Shown: positions 52,523 through 61,064 of the stretch, piece by piece | How the letters are laid out: the number at the start of each line of letters is the position of its first letter | How positions within the stretch are numbered: position 1 is the first letter of the stretch | Notes under the pieces: generated by a model | What the model saw: only the letters and a program-made list of their open reading frames with translations | The model's database searches: none | Told to the model about the DNA's origin: nothing | Translations under genes and position numbers: made by a program | Assembly: GCA_030427245.1 (NCBI GenBank) | Contig: JAUHXA010000042.1 | Location: forward strand, 1-61,877 | Reading direction: 5' to 3' | DNA: 61,877 nucleotides | Source of the DNA: Bacteroidia bacterium | GTDB lineage: Bacteria; Bacteroidota; Bacteroidia; Chitinophagales; UBA2359

Positions 52523-54958
52523 TTATTTCATATTTTTACGTATATTTTCAATTGCTTCATTGTGGTAATGCATTTGTTCTTTTAAAAACAAAATAACATT
52601 AGTAATTTTCCCCATGCCTGTTTTAACAAAAGCTACGGGATAAGCAAGTTTCATCGTTTTGAGATGTTGAATAATTAGATCTGCTGCTACTTTACCAAAC
52701 TCATCTTTCTTTGACAAACCCGGTGCATCTGCGGGTTCAATCTCATGTAGAGCCATTTTGTGAAGGACTTTTGTATCCATCATATTCCACATAGCTAACC
52801 AAAAATCTTTTAGGCTTGTGGGGATAGGCCCATATAATTTGGCATTCCAGTCAGATTTTTTGATATTGCCATTTAAGTATAAAATGCGTGCTCTGCTTTG
52901 TGCTTCTCCACTTCCATCGGCTACTCCAGCATTGGTCTGACTCAATGGTATAGAATTTCTGTATGACAGATAAGCAGCGATTAATTCTTGCAGCACTGGT
53001 AAAGCCTGTAGTTCTATATTTTTCATTTTTTTAGTATTGAGAACGGCTTTTTCCATGCGGCTTTCCGAGGCTTCATAAAATGGTTTTGCCTTTTCATCTA
53101 AGTTTTTGATACGAGAAACACCTGGCAATTTTTTGGCTTCTATATAGAGTCGAAGAATCGCTTTAATAGCGTCAATAACGGATTTATTCCCTATTGCTGT
53201 ACGTACCACATCACAAAATACAATCCATGCAGTAAGATGACTACCTTCTTTTGAACCTAACAGCCCATGAGGGCGCGCACCAAAGTAAACATTTTTAACT
53301 TTTACCGTTTTGCCTCCATCCTGATTTATATCCACTTTTACACCAAAATTATTGCCTCCGTCTGTCTGAGTATCGTGCAAAATGGGGTGGTTATCTTTGG
53401 CAACAGGATCCTCTCCGTATTTATAGAAAAAATTTATTTTATTATAGACGGCTTTAGAAGCTTCTTCATCGTATCCCATCGTATTCTTTAGGAAGTTTAG
53501 AATAGATTTTTCGCCTTCCATGTTTGAAGCTTCAAAAGCTTGTTTATAAGCAGTATTGAGCGTCCATAGATGTTGGACAATGGCCGCCCCTACCAGTGTG
53601 CTAGATTTTTCATAATCTACTGAAAGTCCGGGTGCCTGCTTTTTTGTAAAAAGCCCTGCGCCCATTTTTTTTATGACCGCATAATCCAGTAAAGACCACA
53701 TACTCTTTCTCACAAGTTCACAATAACTGTCATCTAATTTATCATGTTTTTTCAATACGTCATTTGCATAACGTACATCTGCTAAATGCTTAGGTTCTCC
53801 ATGACCAGTTGCCCGCCCATCATCTATTTGGGTAAGGGGAATAGCATTTCTAAGACTTAAATAGGCTTCCATAGCACTTTGAACCAAAGCCACAATTTGA
53901 TAAGTGGGTATTTTGTTTTTCTGCGCTTTTTCATAATAATTGAATACTTTCATCATAGACTTATTTGCCTCTTTGTGAAGGATAGCAGCATCTCCTTCTA
54001 ATGAGTCAAGTAATTCATAACCTGGCAATTGTTTTAAGTCTTCGTAAAGTAAATAGATGGATTTAAGTGCATCTTGAATACTCAATCCAAGTGTGCTTTT
54101 TCGTATAATGTCCGTAAACACTGCCCAAGCAGTAGTATGACTCCCTTCTTTTCCCTTCAATAAACCATCAGGTCTTCCTCCAATGTTGACCCTACTTATT
54201 GCAAGCGTGTCTGTATCTAAAACAACTTGAACCGCAAATTGAGCTTGAATCACTTCGGTTTGTGAATAGGTATTCCTTTGTAAGACTCTATTTCCATTTT
54301 GTTGTTTTTCGTTTAAATCAGTAGGAAAATCAGTTTTTTTCATTTGCATCATTCTCGCCTTTTGTCCCATTACATCTGCCTCATTTTCTAAACCTTTGTT
54401 GTTATTAATACCCATTCCATTCATTTGCACAGTTGATTTCACACGCCCTTGTTTTTGCTGAACCACGTGCCAAGCTTCATGAGGTAAATGTTTTTCCTGT
54501 CCAGTTCCGAGGTGAATCTCTGTTCCTTGGGCATACGCCAATGCCTTCAGTTGAGAGGGTTTGGAGGAATTGTAGTGAACTTTTACATCGTCCATTGAGA
54601 TGCCCGATAAGTTTTCAACTCCTTCTTTCAAGTTGTCGGGCAATCCTGTTTTGTTTTCCTTTTTTTGAATTGGCAGATGTTTATAAGCGGGTAAACTACT
54701 TCGAGGGTCTTTGTCGAGATAGGATTTGGTGGACAGACCAAATGCCTGAACAGGATCAAAATGAGTAGGAATTTCTTTTTTTTCTTTGTCTTTCCCCAAT
54801 TCCTTCATTTGAATAGGAGCAGCATGATCACTATATTGAGGAGGGATATAAGCAGGTGCTTGTTGTTTTGGCTGAACAGGAGATTGTTGATTTTTAGTAG
54901 TTTGCGACACATCTGTCTGTTGCTGCTGCGCATCTTTTTTCTTGTCGTATTCCAGCAT
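52523..54958 (-). CDS. DUF4157 (eCIS-core-like) protein with two tandem copies of an unknown domain
   Basis: 811 aa from the ATG at 54958. A Gln/Pro-rich N-terminus (1-100) precedes a DUF4157 domain (about 105-175): SGISMDDVKVHYNSSKP, ALAYAQGTEIHLG and the zinc-type HEAWH (residues 160-164) in PHEAWHVVQQKQGRV. Residues about 235-530 and 545-811 are homologous to each other: GRPDGLLKGKEGSHTTAW against ARPHGLLGSKEGSHLTAW, then IPLTQIDDG/IPLSQTNAG, MWSLLDYAVIKKM/MWNMMDTKVLHKM and APGLS segments. There is no signal peptide. DUF4157 proteins are often cargo or accessory proteins of contractile injection systems or large surface toxins; none of those genes is nearby. Confidence 0.8.
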   Translation of the reverse strand: MLEYDKKKDAQQQQTDVSQTTKNQQSPVQPKQQAPAYIPPQYSDHAAPIQMKELGKDKEKKEIPTHFDPVQAFGLSTKSYLDKDPRSSLPAYKHLPIQKKENKTGLPDNLKEGVENLSGISMDDVKVHYNSSKPSQLKALAYAQGTEIHLGTGQEKHLPHEAWHVVQQKQGRVKSTVQMNGMGINNNKGLENEADVMGQKARMMQMKKTDFPTDLNEKQQNGNRVLQRNTYSQTEVIQAQFAVQVVLDTDTLAISRVNIGGRPDGLLKGKEGSHTTAWAVFTDIIRKSTLGLSIQDALKSIYLLYEDLKQLPGYELLDSLEGDAAILHKEANKSMMKVFNYYEKAQKNKIPTYQIVALVQSAMEAYLSLRNAIPLTQIDDGRATGHGEPKHLADVRYANDVLKKHDKLDDSYCELVRKSMWSLLDYAVIKKMGAGLFTKKQAPGLSVDYEKSSTLVGAAIVQHLWTLNTAYKQAFEASNMEGEKSILNFLKNTMGYDEEASKAVYNKINFFYKYGEDPVAKDNHPILHDTQTDGGNNFGVKVDINQDGGKTVKVKNVYFGARPHGLLGSKEGSHLTAWIVFCDVVRTAIGNKSVIDAIKAILRLYIEAKKLPGVSRIKNLDEKAKPFYEASESRMEKAVLNTKKMKNIELQALPVLQELIAAYLSYRNSIPLSQTNAGVADGSGEAQSRARILYLNGNIKKSDWNAKLYGPIPTSLKDFWLAMWNMMDTKVLHKMALHEIEPADAPGLSKKDEFGKVAADLIIQHLKTMKLAYPVAFVKTGMGKITNVILFLKEQMHYHNEAIENIRKNMK

Positions 54959-55271
54959 CAATGTAGTGATTTATTTAGAAAACTATAGATTTGACTATTG
55001 TTTGTTGAGTGTTATCCAAATTGAAGGTGTTCAAAATGGGAGTGCTTGTCAAATATAAGAAAAAAAAATCATTTCCGATTGGTAAAAACAAAGAACCTTC
55101 ACAGGCTGTTAATCCAATGATTTTTACTGCAAGTACTCTCCTCGATAGTCAATCATTCTCTATCAAATTGTTAGTTGCTGACAATCAACTGCTTTTTTTG
55201 ATTTTGATTTGCATTTTAGTTTTGATTTATTATTAATTTTGTAGCTTCAATTCTGAATAAAACACCATACA
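54959..55271. other. Intergenic region between the DUF4157 and TlpA genes
   Basis: 313 bp, divergent starts on either side. A candidate promoter for the TlpA gene lies at 55208-55241. A 75-codon plus-strand frame at 55009-55236 has no family likeness and is not called. Confidence 0.4.
55208..55241 (+). promoter_or_regulatory. Candidate promoter of the TlpA-family gene
   Basis: TTTG (55208-55211), 22 nt, TAATTTTG (55234-55241), about 30 bp before the ATG at 55272. Same arrangement as at 16742-16775. Confidence 0.5.
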
Positions 55272-56780
55272 ATGAATAAATTAGTATTTTTTTGCTTGAT
55301 ACTTCAAGTAGGTTTTGTGTCCATTTTTGCACAAGAAAAAGCAGTAATTTTGGGAAACATCAGCGATGCCGATGTAGAAACCATTCAATTGGAGTTAAAT
55401 CCACAATATGTTGATGGATATGAAAAAACTTTGAAATCCGATGTGAACGATGGCGCATTTCGTTTTGAAGTAGAGGCAGATTTTCCGCAGGTCGTTTACC
55501 TTCAATACAATGAGCAGAAATTGCCGCTTTTTGTAGAATCGGGAGATGAATTGAAGGTAAATTTCGAAAAAGGGAATTTGACTACAACGGCTGCTTTTGA
55601 AGGAAAAGGAGCTGCACACAATGTGTTTTTGAAGGAATTCAACGAAAAGTTTGCAGCCGATTTGGACATTCCTTCTATGGAGAAAAACGTGTTGACCGCC
55701 CAAATTGATGCAATGGAAATGGACCTTTTCGACAAGCGATTGGCACAGCAAAAAATGACCAAAGAGGCGAACAAAAGTGAATGGTCTGATGATTTTGAAA
55801 AATATTTAGACCATACGATTACCTACAACTACTACAATACTTTGTTTGCGTATCCTATCGTGAGAGGCAATAATTCTAAAAATACATCGGTTGAAAACTT
55901 ACCGACTGTGATGTTGGACAATGTGACTCCCAAAATGGCAAACAATCACAAAGCTTTGGTGAGTGAACACTATCGTCGTTTTTTGGTCTATTACCTCACC
56001 TACTATGCGTCCAAAGCCAACGATTTCAAGAAGTTCGCAGGGGTTACACCTTCTTTGACCGCCAAATACAACTGGGGGAAAGAAAGTATTCGGGGTGAAT
56101 CATGGGCGTATGTGATGACGGCTTTTGTGAACGACAATGGCAAAGATGCAGAGGGTGAGCTTATTAGAAAAATATACGATTCGGTACGAAGCGAGGAAGA
56201 CGGAAAGCCTTATGCCGCAATGATTAAGGGCAAGTATGGGGAGAAAATGAGTGACAAGGCTTTGGCGGCTGCAACGAAAGAAAAAGCAGCAAAGGCAAAA
56301 AGCATGAAAAAGGCACACGATAACAAAGGGGGTGCCGTGAGTATTGACAAAAAAGCTCCTTTTACGCTGACAAATATGGAAGGTCAGGAGATTACACTCG
56401 ACAAATTCAAAGGTAAAGTGGTTTATATTGACTTTTGGGCGAGTTGGTGTGGTCCTTGCCGAAAGCAGTTTCCTTTTGCCAAAGAATTGAAGAAAAAATT
56501 GAGTAAAAAACAAAAGAAGAAAGTCGAGTTCCTATACATTTCTATTGACAATGGCGAAAAGGTTTGGAAAAATGCAATTGACAAAATGGGCATTGAAGGC
56601 TATCACGTTTTATCTCCTGGCGGTTGGCAGTCAAAGGTTTGTCAGTACTTCAATATCCGTAGTATTCCCCGATACATGCTACTCGACAAAAAAGGGCGCA
56701 TTGCAGAGGCGAATGCCAAACGACCTGGACAGGATGGTATTTTGGAGGATATTGCAAGGTTGATTGGTGAGAAGAAGTAG
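55272..56780 (+). CDS. Secreted TlpA/AhpC-type thiol-disulfide oxidoreductase
   Basis: 502 aa. A signal peptide covers about 1-21. The N-terminal half (about 25-340) is a DUF4369-like beta domain then a helical region rich in Lys and Glu. The C-terminal thioredoxin domain (about 355-500) has KAPFTLTNMEGQEITLDKF and the redox centre FWASWCGPCRKQ, followed by a cis-proline segment IRSIPRYMLLDKKG. Bacteroidota use many such proteins in the envelope to reduce apo-cytochromes or other thiols. The exact substrate is unknown. Confidence 0.9.
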   Translation: MNKLVFFCLILQVGFVSIFAQEKAVILGNISDADVETIQLELNPQYVDGYEKTLKSDVNDGAFRFEVEADFPQVVYLQYNEQKLPLFVESGDELKVNFEKGNLTTTAAFEGKGAAHNVFLKEFNEKFAADLDIPSMEKNVLTAQIDAMEMDLFDKRLAQQKMTKEANKSEWSDDFEKYLDHTITYNYYNTLFAYPIVRGNNSKNTSVENLPTVMLDNVTPKMANNHKALVSEHYRRFLVYYLTYYASKANDFKKFAGVTPSLTAKYNWGKESIRGESWAYVMTAFVNDNGKDAEGELIRKIYDSVRSEEDGKPYAAMIKGKYGEKMSDKALAAATKEKAAKAKSMKKAHDNKGGAVSIDKKAPFTLTNMEGQEITLDKFKGKVVYIDFWASWCGPCRKQFPFAKELKKKLSKKQKKKVEFLYISIDNGEKVWKNAIDKMGIEGYHVLSPGGWQSKVCQYFNIRSIPRYMLLDKKGRIAEANAKRPGQDGILEDIARLIGEKK

Positions 56781-56825
56781 GGTTGACTCAGAAAGGTCAT
56801 TTTCTTCTTGTTGTGTTTTCTAAAT

Positions 56826-56936
56826 CGAACCTCATAAATCATGTAATCTTAAATCCACCTAGTGATGCGTGTGTAACCGTTCTCTTATCGGGTGGATTTA
56901 AGATGTAGGATGTACGATATTTGAGGTATGACTTGA
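56826..56936. repeat. Palindromic element related to the 141-bp tandem repeats
   Basis: Left arm CCTCATAAATCATGTAATC then TTAAATCCACC; right arm GGTGGATTTAAGATGT onward to GAGG, imperfect inverses around a short GC-rich middle. The left arm and the CATGTAATC and AAATCCAC words match the array at 1-390. Located just after the TlpA gene. Confidence 0.65.
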
Positions 56937-56957
56937 GCCAAAAGGCCAAACCTCTTT

Positions 56958-57107
56958 AAATTTTGGACGAAAGAAGTAGGACGTAAGAAGCAAGATATAA
57001 ATTACTGTAAATCAAACACTTAATCAAACCAAGGCTTTGACCGCAAATTGTTCATTATCAAATATTTCAATCCTGCTTCTTGCCTCTTTGCTCCTTCTTC
57101 CAAATTT
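56958..57107. repeat. Palindromic element of the GGACGAAAGA/CTTCTTCC type
   Basis: About 38 bp at each end are imperfect inverses of each other: AAATTTTGGACGAAAGAAGT onward at the left and CCTCTTTGCTCCTTCTTCC then AAATTT at the right. The left word TTGGACGAAAGA also starts the element at 50585. It lies directly before the stop of the haem-binding gene at 57132, to its right on the minus strand. Confidence 0.6.
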
Positions 57108-57131
57108 ATTTTTTTGTAGTAGCAACTTTCA

Positions 57132-57581
57132 CTATTCGCCACCAACAACTGCTTTCGTCCAGTTACAAATCAACTCTACTTGTTCGCTAGTGAGTCTCGT
57201 TCCTTCGTGTAGCCAAGTGTAGGATTTCAAAGGCATGTGTCCTTCTTCGATTTCTTCACAAACCTCTTCGAGTTTATGGGCTTGTTTTTCTGCGTCATAG
57301 CTCGACCAATTCGAAAAATTGAGGTGTTTTTTGCCTTCTTTGATGTGTCCGTTTATCCAAAAACCAAGCGGCTGAATGTTGGTGTACCAAGGGTAAACCG
57401 TTTGATTGGAATGGCAATCATAACACGCTTTTTTGAGAATTTCACCCACTTCAGAAGGGACGTTCATGCTGCTCATAATGTCCTTATCGTTCACCTCCTC
57501 ATAGATTTTTTGCATGGGAATGAATTGAATGATAAGTAACAAAGCGACAACGGCTAAAAGTATTTTTTGATTTCTTGACAT
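57132..57581 (-). CDS. Haem-binding domain protein
   Basis: 149 aa with one N-terminal membrane anchor (residues 6-24, ILLAVVALLLIIQFIP). The Haem_bd motif is KACYDCHSNQTVYPWYTNIQP, with CxxCH for c-type haem, followed by GHIKEGKKHLNFSNW and GHMPLKSY, where a Met may be the axial ligand. It is probably a periplasmic monohaem cytochrome. It is divergent from the lactonase gene. Confidence 0.85.
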   Translation of the reverse strand: MSRNQKILLAVVALLLIIQFIPMQKIYEEVNDKDIMSSMNVPSEVGEILKKACYDCHSNQTVYPWYTNIQPLGFWINGHIKEGKKHLNFSNWSSYDAEKQAHKLEEVCEEIEEGHMPLKSYTWLHEGTRLTSEQVELICNWTKAVVGGE

Positions 57582-57592
57582 GGTATATTGTC

Positions 57593-57600
57593 TAAATTTG
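57593..57600 (+). promoter_or_regulatory. Candidate -7 box for the lactonase gene
   Basis: TAAATTTG, exact TAnnTTTG, about 116 bp before the ATG at 57716. No good -33 box at 19-22 nt. Confidence 0.35.
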
Positions 57601-57715
57601 ATTGGAATGTACGGCTAAAAATACAAAACATTTTGTGGACAATCCTTACATTTACATTGCTAAGCCCTATTTCCTTCTTCAATCGTTTTTCTTCATACTT
57701 CAAAATCAATTTCTT

Positions 57716-58933
57716 ATGCCGTTTTTTTACTTCAAAACCAGCTTGTTCTCTTTCACCTTCTTGCTTTTCTTCCTTCAATGCCAAACTCCACAAAAAACTT
57801 CTAATGATAATACGGCTTCAAGAGAGGCAGAAACGGTGATAGGTGCATCGAAAGAGAGCGAGACTTTGATTCCTTTATACATCGGTACTTACACCCGAAA
57901 AGAAGGGCATGTGGACGGTAAAGCAAAAGGCATTTATGTGTATCAAATGAATACAAAAACGGGGGAACTTTCTTACCATAGCGAAATCGGTGGCATCAAC
58001 AATCCTTCTTACCTCACCCTTCATCCCAAACGCAAATACCTCTATGCGGTCAGCGAAACAGGCGATGGTGAAAGTGCTTCGGTTCACGCTTATTCGATTG
58101 ATGAAAACACGAAAAAGCTCACCGAAATCAACCATGTTGCAGCCGAGGGTTATGCGCCCTGCTATATCAGCGTGGAACAAACGGGTAAATATGCTTTGGT
58201 TGCCAACTATACCACGGGAAATGTAGCAATGTTGCCGATTGCAGCGAATGGAGCTTTGGAGAAAGCAACTTCTATCGAATATCACAAAGACAAGGGCTCA
58301 AAGAATATTCGCCCTCGTTCGGCTCACGCCCATTTTATTGCGCCCGACTTGAACAATCGTTATGCTTTGGCAGCAGATTTGGGTTTGAACCTTTTGTATG
58401 TTTATGAAATGGATTTAGAGCAGGGCAAGTTGATATCGAAAGGCGCAGCAGGAGCAGAAACAGGCGCAGGGCCTCGACATATTGAGTTTCACCCTCGGGT
58501 TCCCTACATTTATAGCCTCAATGAATTGAACGGAACAATTGACAAGTGGAACTACGATGCAGAAACGGGACAATTGACCTTGGCAAATACCTACGATACT
58601 TATCCCATGAAATACAGTGGAGCTATTTCGAGCGCAGACATTCACATTCACCCATCGGGTAATTTTTTGTATGCTTCCAATCGGGGCGAACTCAACGATA
58701 TTGTAGTCTTTGGAATTGACGAACAAACGGGTGAATTGACTTTCTTGGAACGAACTTCTACTCAAGGAAAAACACCCCGCAATTTTGTCATTTCTCCTGA
58801 TGGTCGTTTTTTGTTAGTCGCCAATCAAGATTCGAGTACGGTTGTTGTGTTTGCGATTGATGAACGAACAGGCAAACTGACAGCTACGGGAGAGGTTGAG
58901 GAAGTGCCGAGTGCGGTTTGTTTGAAGTTTTGA
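57716..58933 (+). CDS. Lactonase-family beta-propeller lipoprotein (6-phosphogluconolactonase-like)
   Basis: 405 aa from the ATG at 57716 (the frame begins at 57602). The signal ends LLFFLQC, a lipoprotein cleavage site. The seven-bladed propeller has TYTRKEGHVDGKAKGIYVYQ, PSYLTLHPKRKYLYAVSE, GPRHIEFHP, and IHPSGNFLYASNRG, followed by TPRNFVISPDGRFLLVANQDS, the usual Pgl/YbhE series. The family hydrolyses 6-phosphogluconolactone or related lactones, but an exported lipoprotein would act on external lactones, so the substrate is uncertain. Confidence 0.85.
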   Translation: MPFFYFKTSLFSFTFLLFFLQCQTPQKTSNDNTASREAETVIGASKESETLIPLYIGTYTRKEGHVDGKAKGIYVYQMNTKTGELSYHSEIGGINNPSYLTLHPKRKYLYAVSETGDGESASVHAYSIDENTKKLTEINHVAAEGYAPCYISVEQTGKYALVANYTTGNVAMLPIAANGALEKATSIEYHKDKGSKNIRPRSAHAHFIAPDLNNRYALAADLGLNLLYVYEMDLEQGKLISKGAAGAETGAGPRHIEFHPRVPYIYSLNELNGTIDKWNYDAETGQLTLANTYDTYPMKYSGAISSADIHIHPSGNFLYASNRGELNDIVVFGIDEQTGELTFLERTSTQGKTPRNFVISPDGRFLLVANQDSSTVVVFAIDERTGKLTATGEVEEVPSAVCLKF

Positions 58934-59406
58934 TTTACTAAAATTTCCCTACCTTTATCCTACCACTAAACCCCTCCCAAAAACTTTGGTATCAAAATTG
59001 AACACTCAGCCTTGAATGCTTGAACAGTGCAATCTGAAAAATGCCCAAAAAATTCCCATTCTATAAACGCCCCCTTTGTCTTCAAAAAACATATCCAACA
59101 TTTTTCCTATCCAACTCTTCAATTAAACCACTAAATAATTTAATAACAATACTATTTAGTGTTACAACATTGACTGATGAATTGTTACTATAATTTTAGT
59201 CTTTTGTTGATTTTAGGTGCATACGCTTAATTATTTGTCATTAAATCGGCATTTTCCATAACAAATCTTAGTTTATTCTACAAAAACGGTTTACCTCTTT
59301 TGATTTCTTCGTTACTTTAGATAATGATTGTGTAATTGTGTAATTGTGTAATTGTGTAATTGTTACCAATATTTTATTTATTTTTCAACCACTAAATTTT
59401 TTATTC
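58934..59406. other. Intergenic region with an 8-bp microsatellite
   Basis: 473 bp, AT-rich, no reading frame of note. It contains four copies of ATTGTGTA (59327-59358) plus a partial, ending about 48 bp before the HTH gene. See the repeat entry. Confidence 0.5.
59327..59362. repeat. Tandem ATTGTGTA repeat, four units
   Basis: Perfect 8-bp unit repeated four times, then ATTGTT. Such a repeat can change copy number by slippage. It lies in the promoter space of the small HTH gene at 59407. Confidence 0.85.
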
Positions 59407-59589
59407 ATGCAACAAGACAAAGCTCAGAAATCAAAAACAAGACAACAAATAGCTTATGAATTAGATATGTCTTACAGCACCTTCAAACGTTGGCTTCAAA
59501 GACAGGGCATTTCTTTGCCTAAAGGTATGGTTATCCCTGCTTATCAAAAATTGATTTATGATAAATTTTACAATCGCATTAGTGGGTGA
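59407..59589 (+). CDS. Small helix-turn-helix DNA-binding protein
   Basis: 60 aa from the ATG at 59407; the frame could open further upstream at 59344 but that part overlaps the repeat. The sequence TRQQIAYELDMSYSTFKRWLQRQG is a helix-turn-helix of the type seen in transposon-excision and small phage regulators, with TFKRWL as recognition helix. The chain is too short for anything else. It lies 170 bp before an SdpC-like gene and may regulate it; two direct repeats in between could be its sites (inference). Confidence 0.65.
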   Translation: MQQDKAQKSKTRQQIAYELDMSYSTFKRWLQRQGISLPKGMVIPAYQKLIYDKFYNRISG

Positions 59590-59596
59590 ACGTATA

Positions 59597-59643
59597 TGAA
59601 CAGTTTTGAACGAAAATGATTGAAAATGAACAATTTTGAACGA
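59597..59643 (+). promoter_or_regulatory. Two direct repeats TGAACxxTTTTGAACGA upstream of the SdpC-like gene
   Basis: TGAACAGTTTTGAACGA (59597-59613) and TGAACAATTTTGAACGA (59627-59643), one mismatch, 30 bp apart (about three helix turns). They lie 22 bp before a -7 box TAGATTTG (59665-59672). They look like a regulator-binding pair. Confidence 0.5.
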
Positions 59644-59664
59644 GGTAGTTTGGAGAAGATGGTT

Positions 59665-59672
59665 TAGATTTG
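59665..59672 (+). promoter_or_regulatory. -7 box of the SdpC-like gene
   Basis: TAGATTTG, exact TAnnTTTG, 90 bp before the ATG at 59762. No TTTG lies at the normal -33 spacing, so an activator may be needed. Confidence 0.4.
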
Positions 59673-59761
59673 CAGCAAGTTCAATAGAATGATTGTCGAC
59701 AAGATTTTTTGAAGGACTTGGTTTTTTAGTTTTTAATTTAAAAATTAATCAAAATATTAAA

Positions 59762-60682
59762 ATGAAAAAATACATATTTCTTTTTCTGTTAGTTGCAACT
59801 TTTGCTAGTTGTGAGAAAGACCAATTATCCTCTAATGATAAATTCAGTGAACCTTTTCGAAGTTCCCACAAAAAACAAAGTAAAGATATTGAGGTTGAGC
59901 TTTCTGGAGAAGAGTATTTTAAAGCTATCTTTTTCTTAGATTCTGATTTGATAGATAAAGTAACACCTATGAAAGAATACAAAGAAAATTACATTGCTGA
60001 ATTGCGTAAATCACCTAATTTTGATGAAGAATTCAAACAATTAAGAGAAATACAAGATAGTTTTCTAATTAAAATTCACGAATTAGATAATACCTTTTTT
60101 ACTTATTATAAGGACGCAATGGAATCAGGCAACCCTTTAACAGTTAGGACTGCCTTAATAAGAGCAGGAGATATTTTTCGTAAAGCATTGTATTCAGATG
60201 AAGAACTATTAGAATACTTTATTTATTCAGAAGAAATTATCAAAAATATCGACATAGAAAAATTTACTAATAAGGAAGGCGAAGTAGATATAGAAAGATT
60301 AAATAAGGAAATTGAATCTTACATAAATAAAGATAATAAATATCGCAATAGCGAAAATACAATGAAAAGCTTTGGAGCATCTGGTTCAGGAAATCATGCT
60401 TTATGTGCAGCAATAGTTTTCTTTTATGGAGTTACTGTTATTGCAACAATATCTTATGTTGCAGCTCTTAATATAGCAGCTGTAGTAAATGCTGGTCTTG
60501 TAATTAACGCTGCTGCTGTTGCAGTCCTTACATATGCAGTTAAAATTGATGTAACCTATGAAAGAGACGGTGGCAGCGGAGGCGGAGGCGGAGGAACTTG
60601 TACCCCCTCACCAAATAATAAAGGTAATTACTTAGGTACTAATAATGTTGAAAATCAAACACATGCATTTTTTATTAATTAA
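59762..60682 (+). CDS. SdpC-like antimicrobial peptide precursor lipoprotein
   Basis: 306 aa from the ATG at 59762; the frame continues to TTG 59693. A lipoprotein signal ends TFASC (Cys17). Residues 45-70 read LSGEEYFKAIFFLDSDLID, matching the GEExFKxIFF motif at the start of SdpC-family precursors. A helical hydrophilic region follows (70-200). A long hydrophobic, Ala/Val/Ile-rich stretch (about 213-262, LCAAIVFFYGVTVIATISY onward) looks like a mature SDP-type membrane-active peptide, with Cys215 before it and Cys280 after it. A Gly-rich tail follows. In Bacillus SdpC is cut to a toxin that kills siblings. No immunity gene is adjacent on the right strand before SdpA. Confidence 0.7.
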   Translation: MKKYIFLFLLVATFASCEKDQLSSNDKFSEPFRSSHKKQSKDIEVELSGEEYFKAIFFLDSDLIDKVTPMKEYKENYIAELRKSPNFDEEFKQLREIQDSFLIKIHELDNTFFTYYKDAMESGNPLTVRTALIRAGDIFRKALYSDEELLEYFIYSEEIIKNIDIEKFTNKEGEVDIERLNKEIESYINKDNKYRNSENTMKSFGASGSGNHALCAAIVFFYGVTVIATISYVAALNIAAVVNAGLVINAAAVAVLTYAVKIDVTYERDGGSGGGGGGTCTPSPNNKGNYLGTNNVENQTHAFFIN

Positions 60683-61064
60683 CCGTAAATTTTATAAACA
60701 TTTGATAAACAGCGAATTAATTACATTTGCATAATTTTTATTTAATATTTGCATGATTGTTTATTATTGACAATCATTTTCTTAAAGTACCTAGGTAGTT
60801 ACTAATAAAGAAATAAATGCATGCCCTGATGGAAAAATGAATACAACACATGATTTATTGATTTTGTCAATAACGGAAGCATTTAAGAAAATATAAAGCT
60901 ATTTCTTTAAAACCAAATATTCAATAATAGGTTCTCTGATAATTTTTGTAAGATGTTTCATGATTCCATATATCTTTTTTTAAATTTTGATAATCAGAAT
61001 AAATCATGTTACCAAAATAAAAAAACACCAGAGAACTTATAAATCTCATATAAAGAATATTTTT
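60683..61064. other. Intergenic region within the Sdp-like locus, 382 bp
   Basis: Candidate promoter TTTG (60701-60704), 17 nt, TACATTTG (60722-60729), and a direct repeat of TTTGCATAAT/TTTGCATGAT nearby. No open frame over 40 codons starts with ATG. An immunity gene, if one exists, is not visible here; the gap is unusually long for a single operon, so SdpA may have its own transcript. Confidence 0.4.

Noticed and set aside
55009-55236. Possible 75-aa protein with a hydrophobic end in the gap before the TlpA gene
   Set aside because: No ribosome-site-like context, no family, and it overlaps the candidate TlpA promoter. Left as uncalled DNA.
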